Shown here piece by piece: positions 21,808-27,380 of a stretch of DNA of 27,380 bases (position 1 is the stretch's first letter; every line of letters begins with the position of its first letter). This DNA is from an uncultured Bacteroidales bacterium (GTDB taxonomy: Bacteria > Bacteroidota > Bacteroidia > Bacteroidales > UBA932): NCBI GenBank assembly GCA_937901105.1, contig CALCHD010000071.1:1-27380 (forward strand), given 5' to 3'. The notes below the pieces were generated by a model that was not told the origin of the DNA, searched no databases, and saw nothing but the letters and a program-made list of their open reading frames with translations. Made by a program: the position numbers and the translations under genes.

Positions 21808-22521
21808 TCACTCCACATACGCCAGCGTAGCAATGCTCACCCTGCACCCCAGCTGCTCCACAAGAATAGCTGCACAGGCCTCCAGCGTTGCACCGGTGGT
21901 AAGTACATCATCCACAAGCAGCAGGTGGCTGTCGGGAGGAGGAGTGACCTTGCACTTGGGGTTGAGGCGGAAGGCGGAGGCAACGTTGTGCCAGCGCTCA
22001 AGGCGGTCTTTGGCGGTTTGGGTGTTGGTAAACTGGACCCTTTGGAGCAGATTGCCCAGGACGGGAGGGTTGCCGGCACTGGCGGATTTAAGCCCGGCAG
22101 CTATTCCGCGGGCAATTATTTCAGACTGGTTGAATCCCCTTTTGAGTTTTTTGCGCCAATGGAGGGGGATGGGGACTATGTAGTCAAAAGCCGGTACATC
22201 GGGTGCGGAGGCAATCTTTTCCCCAAGCATCCTGGAAAGGTATATCCCTACGGCCACGTTGCCTTCGTATTTGAGCATGTGAACCGGTTTGCGGTAGTTG
22301 TTGGTGTAGTAGAAAAGGGAATAGACGCGCTCTACAGGGCAGCGGCCCCAGAAGATCTTTTGGGCGGGGTTGTCCTCCACGCTCCAGAAGTGGGTGAGGG
22401 GGAGGTCTGCGTAGCATTCAAGGCAAAGATGCTCCTCGTGATAATTCAGCTGAACACCACAAACCGCGCAACACTTTGGAAAGCAAAGGTCAAACAACAA
22501 TCTCCACCACTTCATCTTCAT
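21808..22521 (-). CDS. comF: ComF-family phosphoribosyltransferase-like protein
   Basis: 237 residues, normal for the family. The N-terminal zinc finger has C17/C18, C21, C33 and C36 (CCAVCG...HLCLECY). The middle carries FDYIVPIPLH and RGFNQSEIIARGIA, and the C-terminal PRPP-binding loop is LLLVDDVLTTGATLEAC. ComF proteins support natural DNA uptake or recycling of incoming DNA; the enzymatic substrate is not settled. This copy has no stop in frame, unlike the paralogue at 14979. Its 3' end is repeated at 20828, so the toxin-antitoxin pair appears to have entered beside it. Confidence 0.88.
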   Translation of the reverse strand: MKMKWWRLLFDLCFPKCCAVCGVQLNYHEEHLCLECYADLPLTHFWSVEDNPAQKIFWGRCPVERVYSLFYYTNNYRKPVHMLKYEGNVAVGIYLSRMLGEKIASAPDVPAFDYIVPIPLHWRKKLKRGFNQSEIIARGIAAGLKSASAGNPPVLGNLLQRVQFTNTQTAKDRLERWHNVASAFRLNPKCKVTPPPDSHLLLVDDVLTTGATLEACAAILVEQLGCRVSIATLAYVE

Positions 22522-22567
22522 AGACCTGCATTTTGTACAAATCTAGCGAAAATTTGCATAATATGCA

Positions 22568-22596
22568 TTGAATATTAACATTTTATATTACCTTTG
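22568..22596 (+). promoter_or_regulatory. Promoter of metK
   Basis: TTG (22568-22570), an 18-base spacer and TACCTTTG (22589-22596). Transcription would start near 22603, about ten bases before the riboswitch-like element. Confidence 0.65.
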
Positions 22597-22612
22597 CAGC
22601 CGCTTTAGGCAA

Positions 22613-22665
22613 TAGTGGAAGGATTTGACTGCTTGCAACCACATTAAAAAATGCTAAAACGATTC
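22613..22665 (+). ncRNA. Candidate SAM-II riboswitch of metK
   Basis: The order of conserved parts fits the SAM-II (SAM_alpha) class: P1 GTGG (22615-22618), GATTTGAC, TGCTTGCAA, P1' CCAC (22639-22642), ATTAAAAAA, then TGCTAAAA. It sits in a leader of about 170 bases before S-adenosylmethionine synthetase, a natural target. TGCTAAAA (22652-22659) can also pair, with one mismatch, with TTTCAGCA (22672-22679), which could form a competing structure. This is motif matching by eye; a covariance search has not been run. Confidence 0.65.
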
Positions 22666-22775
22666 CAATCATTTCAGCACAAAGTCAAAATCTTGCACTA
22701 AATTTTGTTAATCGGTATACTTCTTGTGGTACAGGGAGTTATCGGGAGTATTAATTTAATTTAGTTTTTAGAATT

Positions 22776-24032
22776 ATGTCTTATTTGTTTACTTCAGAGT
22801 CTGTTTCAGAGGGTCATCCCGACAAAGTAGCAGACCAGATTTCAGATGCAATCCTTGATGAGTTCCTTCGTCAGGACGCCGACAGTAAAGTTGCTTGCGA
22901 AACTTTTGTGAGCACAGGTCTTGTTGTTGTTGGCGGTGAGGTGAGAAGCGAGGATGCTTATGTAGATATCCAGCAGGTGGCTCGCCGTGTGATCAACAAG
23001 ATTGGCTATACCAAGGCAGAGTATATGTTCGACGGCAATTCTTGCGGTATCCTTTCTGCACTTCACGAGCAGTCTCCCGACATCAACCGCGGTGTTGTGG
23101 TAGAGGAGAAGGACGAGCAGGGTGCTGGTGACCAGGGTATGATGTTCGGTTATGCTTGTACTGATACTGAGGAGTATATGCCATTGGCAATTTACCTTTC
23201 TCATCTTGCCCTTACAGAGCTTGCTGACATCAGAAAGAACACTACTCTAATGCCTTATTTGAGGCCTGATGCAAAATCGCAGTTTACAATTGAGTACAAC
23301 GACAATGATGAGCCTGTAAGAATCCACACTATTGTGCTTTCAACCCAGCATGATGAGTTTGATGAGGATGCAGCTATGCAGCAGCGCATAAAGAGTGATA
23401 TCAAGAACATTCTTCTTCCAAGAATGCTTGAGAAGCTTCCTGCAGAGACAGCAGCATTGTTCAAGGATGACTTTATCCTTCACGTGAACCCTACAGGTAA
23501 GTTTGTGATTGGAGGCCCTCACGGTGATACTGGCCTTACCGGCCGCAAGATCATTGTTGACACCTATGGCGGAAGAGGTGCTCACGGTGGTGGTGCATTC
23601 TCAGGCAAGGATTCAAGCAAGGTAGACCGTTCTGCAGCTTATGCAGCACGCTATATTGCAAAGAACCTTGTTGCAGCAGGTGTTGCCAAGGAGATTCTTG
23701 TTCAGCTTGCTTACGCTATTGGTGTTGCACAGCCTGTAAGTATCTTTGTAAATACCCGCGGAACCTGCAACCTCAACGGTGTAACCGACGGTGAGATTGC
23801 ACGCAAAATAGGAGAGATGTTTGACCTTCGTCCTGCAAAGATCATTGAGAAGTTCCAGCTTACCAACCCAATCTTTGAGGAGACAGCCGCTTACGGCCAC
23901 TTTGGAAGAAAACCTTATACCAAGGAAGTTGAGGTAAAACAGAACGGCCAGTGGGTGAAAAAAGATGTACAGTTCTTCGGATGGGAGAAACTTGATTCAG
24001 TGGAGAAGGTTAAAGAGGTGTTTGGACTATAA
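22776..24032 (+). CDS. metK: S-adenosylmethionine synthetase
   Basis: 418 residues, normal for Bacteroidota MetK. It makes S-adenosylmethionine from methionine and ATP in the cytosol. Clear motifs are SEGHPDKVADQISDAILDEF (H14, D16, K17), GAGDQGMMFGYA, GGPHGDTGLTGRKIIVDTYG, and the phosphate loop GGAFSGKDSSKVDRSAAY. The C-terminus FFGWEKLDSVEKVKEVFGL is intact. It is monocistronic, with a leader carrying a SAM-II-like element before it and an intrinsic terminator after it. Confidence 0.98.
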   Translation: MSYLFTSESVSEGHPDKVADQISDAILDEFLRQDADSKVACETFVSTGLVVVGGEVRSEDAYVDIQQVARRVINKIGYTKAEYMFDGNSCGILSALHEQSPDINRGVVVEEKDEQGAGDQGMMFGYACTDTEEYMPLAIYLSHLALTELADIRKNTTLMPYLRPDAKSQFTIEYNDNDEPVRIHTIVLSTQHDEFDEDAAMQQRIKSDIKNILLPRMLEKLPAETAALFKDDFILHVNPTGKFVIGGPHGDTGLTGRKIIVDTYGGRGAHGGGAFSGKDSSKVDRSAAYAARYIAKNLVAAGVAKEILVQLAYAIGVAQPVSIFVNTRGTCNLNGVTDGEIARKIGEMFDLRPAKIIEKFQLTNPIFEETAAYGHFGRKPYTKEVEVKQNGQWVKKDVQFFGWEKLDSVEKVKEVFGL

Positions 24033-24059
24033 GAAATCTTGTTTGACAACATACAGATG

Positions 24060-24087
24060 GGAGTGGCTTGAGGGTCACTCCTTTTTT
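24060..24087 (+). terminator. Terminator of metK
   Basis: Stem GGAGTG (24060-24065) / CACTCC (24076-24081) followed by six T residues, 27 bases after the stop. Confidence 0.8.
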
Positions 24088-24123
24088 ATTGTTGCTCCCG
24101 TATAGATATGACTATATTTTTTA

Positions 24124-24131
24124 TAACTTTG
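24124..24131 (+). promoter_or_regulatory. -7 box of cdaA
   Basis: TAACTTTG, followed by GAGGAGATAAA as a likely ribosome site before ATG 24151. No TTG is found at the expected distance. Confidence 0.45.
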
Positions 24132-24150
24132 AGGAGATAAATTACTAGAC

Positions 24151-24935
24151 ATGTTTGAGATTATAAACTTTCATATAATGGATGTTGTGGACATCCTGCT
24201 TGTTGGTCTGCTGGTGTATTATGTATATAAGCTTATAAGGGGCACCGCAGCTATCAGCATTTTCTTGGGAATCATCACCCTGTACATTATTTGGGCGGTT
24301 GTTAAGGCGCTTAACATGAGCCTCCTTTCAGAGATTATGGGACAGGTGCTTGGAGTGGGAGTGATAGCCATCATAGTGCTGTTCCAGCAGGAGATAAGGA
24401 AGTTCCTTTTGAGTCTGGGCAACAATTATATCCTCAATAATGAAAAGCTGAAGATATTCAGCAAGCTGTTGGGCAACAAGGGAATATCAATGCAGCTTGA
24501 GGCATTGGATGAGATTACGCATGCGTGCAGGAAGATGAGTGAAACCAATACCGGTGCACTTATAGTGCTTGCCCGCACATCTTCAATGGAGTTTGTCATT
24601 GAGACTGGAGATGTGATTGACGCAAAATCAACAGAAGGCTTATTGAGAACCTCTTCTTCAAGAATTCCCCTCTTCATGACGGCGCTATGGTGATTGCCAA
24701 TGACAGGATAGTGGCTGCAAGATGCACCTTGCCAATTACAGAGAACCCCAATATTCCGGCAAATTACGGCATGAGGCACAGGGCGGCAGTGGGCCTTACA
24801 GAAGAGACTGATGCCTGTGTAATTGTAGTGTCGGAAGAGACTGGAAACATCTCCTTTGTAAAGGATGGCAAGATTAAGACCATGGGTTCAATTACAGAGC
24901 TCCGCCTTGCAATTGAAAGCTCCTATAAGAACTAG
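24151..24935 (+). pseudogene. cdaA: Diadenylate cyclase CdaA, frameshifted
   Basis: Frame 1 gives residues 1-165 with three N-terminal membrane helices, VLFQQEIRKFLLSLG and VIETGDVIDA, then runs into nonsense. The expected continuation ENLFFKNSPLHDGAMVIAND, with the catalytic DGA motif, is in another frame, and from 24687 that frame supplies AARCTLPITENPNIP, GMRHRAAVG (the RHR motif) and VSEETG to the stop at 24935. One missing base near 24643-24647 (TTG-AGAAC where TTG-GAGAAC would restore the frame) explains it; the mended protein would be 261 residues, the usual size. CdaA makes c-di-AMP at the membrane. This may be a real mutation or a sequencing/assembly error. Confidence 0.85.
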
Positions 24936-25636
24936 GCACCCTTTCTTGATTCCCTGTCGGGAAGAGGACATGATTTTTCTTTCAGAGGTTTCTTTATTAC
25001 AAACTTCTCCTCCTTGCCGTGGTAGAGCCTTTTGAGGTTGCTGATGTGGCACAGCCATATTGTGCATCCGGCAACAATGCTGAAGATCTTTATCACCAGG
25101 GTCTCCTGCGGATCAAGCCAAAGGGCAAAAAGTGTATTTACCAGAAACGGGAAGCAGGTTACTGCTGTAATCACGCTTACAGAAACGTATCTGGTAATGA
25201 AAAGCATAATGCAGAAGATTGAGGTGCAGATAAGCACGGCAAATGGATGGATGGCCAGCAGCACTCCGCACATTGTGGCAACACCTTTGCCCCCCTTGAA
25301 ATTGTGGAATACGGGGAACACATGTCCCATAATTGCAGAGAATCCAAATACAATCTGGGTCCCGACAAATCCATTTGTTTCCCTTGGGAATGGAAGGAAG
25401 AATACCAGGGATGTGGCCGCAACTCCCTTGAGGATGTCAAAAGCCAGTACAAGAAGGCCTATTTTCCAGCCCAGCACCCTCTGTGTGTTGTTTGCCCCCG
25501 GGTTCTTGCTGCCATACTCCCTTACGTCAATACCATAGAAATACTTGCCCAGCAGGATTGAGCTGGAGACCGACCCCATAAGGTAGGCCAGTACTATAAA
25601 GAGCACATACAGTGTTATTCCTAAAGGTAAGGTCAT
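24932..25636 (-). CDS. plsY: Glycerol-3-phosphate acyltransferase PlsY
   Basis: 234 residues with about five membrane helices. It transfers an acyl group from acyl phosphate to glycerol-3-phosphate, the first step of phospholipid synthesis, at the inner membrane. Family motifs are AYLMGSVSSSILLGK, GSKNPGANNTQRVLG (substrate loop) and GHVFPVFHNFKGGKGVAT. The C-terminal 30 residues are basic and exceed the minimal family length slightly. Its stop overlaps that of cdaA by bases on the opposite strand (convergent CTAG). A -7 box TATATTTG lies at 25655-25662. Confidence 0.95.
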   Translation of the reverse strand: MTLPLGITLYVLFIVLAYLMGSVSSSILLGKYFYGIDVREYGSKNPGANNTQRVLGWKIGLLVLAFDILKGVAATSLVFFLPFPRETNGFVGTQIVFGFSAIMGHVFPVFHNFKGGKGVATMCGVLLAIHPFAVLICTSIFCIMLFITRYVSVSVITAVTCFPFLVNTLFALWLDPQETLVIKIFSIVAGCTIWLCHISNLKRLYHGKEEKFVIKKPLKEKSCPLPDRESRKGA

Positions 25637-25654
25637 AAAGTAAATTTAGAGTTG

Positions 25655-25676
25655 CAAATATATAATATTATCTTTG
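25655..25676. promoter_or_regulatory. Divergent -7 boxes of plsY and mutS2
   Basis: Minus strand TATATTTG (25655-25662) for plsY and plus strand TATCTTTG (25669-25676) for mutS2, six bases apart. No strong -33 element for either. Confidence 0.5.
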
Positions 25677-25697
25677 CAAAGGAAAATTATATGGCAG

Positions 25698-27380
25698 ATG
25701 GAGAACTGTGTAAAAATAGAGCAGAAACTGGGTTTTGAGAAGATAAAGGAGCAGCTGATCCTACGCTGTTCCACAAACTATGCGAAGGAGAGGGTGAGGG
25801 GAGAAAAGGTCTCCCATAATGCCAGGACCATTGGCAAAAGGCTTTCCCTTACTGATGAGATGCGCCTTATCTGCATGTTTGAGAGCAGTTTCCCGCAGAG
25901 CGGCTTTATAGACAGTATAGAGTTCCTTAAGCCGTTGGAGGTGGAGTACTCGTCAATCACGCTTGAGAACATGAACCGCCTGTACACCTTTGTGGAGAAC
26001 CTCAAGGGGGTGCTCAATTTTTTCCGCACATGCAAGGAGGGGGCATACCTCAATCTTAAGGCAATGGCGGAGCCTATAGCCTTCTTCCCGGAGATATCCC
26101 GCAGGATTGAGGCAATAGTGGACAGGTTTGGAGAGGTGAGGGACAATGCCAGCATGGAACTCTACAATATCAGGAAGTCGTTGAGGGAGAAAGAGGGGTC
26201 AATCTCCAGAAAGATACAGGCAATTCTGCGCAAGGCGCAGGAAGAGGGGCTTGCAGATGAGGAGGCCAGTGTCTCTGTAAGGGACGGAAGGCTGCTTATA
26301 CCTGTAAGTGCCGCCAACAAGCGCAAGCTGCCTGGATTCGTATATGACGAGTCTGCAACAGGAAAAACCGTATTCATAGAGCCTATGGAGGTTGTGGAGC
26401 TGAACAACCAGGTAAGGGAGCTCATGTTTGCACAGCAGAGGGAGATTCTCCGCATATTGAGGGAGTTCTCCGACTTTCTCCGGCCGTACCTTCCCGAACT
26501 GCTTGATGGCGCAAAATTCATAGGCGAGATAGACTTCATAAGGGCCAAGGCTCTGTTAGCACTGCAGATGGAGGCCGGCAAACCGATAATTTCAGAAGAC
26601 GAAACACTGAAGATAGTAAAGGGCAGGCACCCCATCCTAGAGGCAACCCTCAAGAAGGAGAAGAAGCAGATAGTGCCCCTTACACTTACCCTTACTCCCG
26701 ACAAGCATATCCTCATAATCTCCGGTCCGAATGCAGGAGGAAAATCTGTGTGCCTGAAGACTGTTGGAATGCTCCAGTACATGTTCCAGTGGGGACTTCT
26801 GGTGCCTGCAAGTGAGGTGAGCGAGTTCAGGATATTTGACGATATCTTCATTGATATAGGAGACGAGCAGTCTATAGAGAATGACTTGAGTACCTACAGC
26901 TCACACCTTACAAACATGAAGGAGGTGCTGCAGAAGGCAACCGACAGTTCCCTTGTCCTTATAGATGAGTTCGGTACAGGAACAGAGCCTACAGCCGGCG
27001 GTGCCATAGCATTGGCAATCCTGGAGAATATAGAGCTGAAAGGGGTATTTGGTGTAATCACCACCCACTATACTAATTTGAAGTTCTATGCAGAAAAGGT
27101 GAATGGAGCCATAAACGGTGCAATGCTCTTTGATGTGGCAAACATCCAGCCTCTATATAAATTGGAGGTTGGCCTGCCAGGCAATTCATTTGCATTTGAA
27201 CTTGCAAGGAAGATAGGCTTGCCGGACCATATTATCCGAGTTGCGGAGGAGAATGCCGGAACAGGCTATGTGGATATGGAGAAGCAGTTGAGGAAGATTT
27301 CCCGCAACCGCAGGGCCCTTGACGAGAAGCTTGCACGAATCAAGAACACAGACAAGACCCTTGAAAACATCACAGACCGC
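25698..27380 (+). CDS. mutS2: Endonuclease MutS2 / Smr-domain ATPase, partial
   Basis: 561 codons from ATG 25698, open to the window edge; an ATG at 25691 is out of frame and closes early. The N-terminus MENCVKIEQKLGFEKIKEQL is typical of MutS2. The ATPase core has Walker A GPNAGGKS (343-350), signature DEQSIENDLSTYSSHL, Walker B LVLIDEFGTGTEP (D423, E424) and the H-loop TTHYTNLK. The family runs to about 780-830 residues, so the C-terminal Smr nuclease domain lies beyond the window. MutS2 acts on recombination intermediates and, in some bacteria, on collided ribosomes. Confidence 0.95.
   Translation, partial: MENCVKIEQKLGFEKIKEQLILRCSTNYAKERVRGEKVSHNARTIGKRLSLTDEMRLICMFESSFPQSGFIDSIEFLKPLEVEYSSITLENMNRLYTFVENLKGVLNFFRTCKEGAYLNLKAMAEPIAFFPEISRRIEAIVDRFGEVRDNASMELYNIRKSLREKEGSISRKIQAILRKAQEEGLADEEASVSVRDGRLLIPVSAANKRKLPGFVYDESATGKTVFIEPMEVVELNNQVRELMFAQQREILRILREFSDFLRPYLPELLDGAKFIGEIDFIRAKALLALQMEAGKPIISEDETLKIVKGRHPILEATLKKEKKQIVPLTLTLTPDKHILIISGPNAGGKSVCLKTVGMLQYMFQWGLLVPASEVSEFRIFDDIFIDIGDEQSIENDLSTYSSHLTNMKEVLQKATDSSLVLIDEFGTGTEPTAGGAIALAILENIELKGVFGVITTHYTNLKFYAEKVNGAINGAMLFDVANIQPLYKLEVGLPGNSFAFELARKIGLPDHIIRVAEENAGTGYVDMEKQLRKISRNRRALDEKLARIKNTDKTLENITDR

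Noticed and set aside
24637..24690. Programmed frameshift in cdaA
   Set aside because: No slippery heptamer or downstream pseudoknot is visible; a one-base deletion or read error is simpler.

Overview
The window looks like a chromosomal segment of a Bacteroidota bacterium, most likely order Bacteroidales. The promoters repeatedly match the Bacteroidota pattern TTG-N19-TAnnTTTG, Shine-Dalgarno sequences are weak, and the housekeeping genes (fhs, metK, cdaA, plsY, mutS2) and a C69 peptidase with a CarboxypepD_reg-like tail fit that group. I cannot name the species from sequence alone.

Left core (1-9180): two small translationally coupled hotdog-fold proteins follow a tRNA-Glu. Then come formate-THF ligase (fhs), a divergent EamA transporter, a regulator that joins a RIC/hemerythrin-like di-iron domain to a LuxR DNA-binding domain, a convergent NapH-like 4Fe-4S membrane protein, a PHP-family histidinol phosphatase, a small secreted protein and a secreted C69 dipeptidase.

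Island 1 (about 9181-14269) is visibly more AT-rich than its flanks and lies between two 56-bp direct repeats that differ at one base. It starts with a truncated RyR-domain remnant and a structured RNA-like element. It carries what I read as an undescribed RiPP system: two accessory proteins (one with an SH3b domain), a SPASM radical SAM enzyme, a 47-residue Cys/Gly-rich precursor peptide absent from ordinary gene calls, an intrinsic terminator, an E. coli-type YcaO enzyme with an added C-terminal four-cysteine cluster, and a small lipoprotein whose tail is chimeric.

Mosaic region (about 14340-22520): two related modules, each ordered comF 3'-end scar, PIN toxin, RelB/DinJ-like antitoxin, comF. 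In module A (14342-15677) the toxin is deleted and comF has an amber stop. In module B (20828-22521) all genes look intact. Island 2 lies between them: a PD-(D/E)XK-like nuclease, a secreted MORN-like repeat protein, two more copies of the structured RNA-like element, a membrane-anchored Ser/Thr kinase, and a divergent protein of unknown function.

Right core (22522-27380): metK behind a candidate SAM-II riboswitch, cdaA broken by an apparent one-base deletion, plsY, and the first 561 codons of mutS2.
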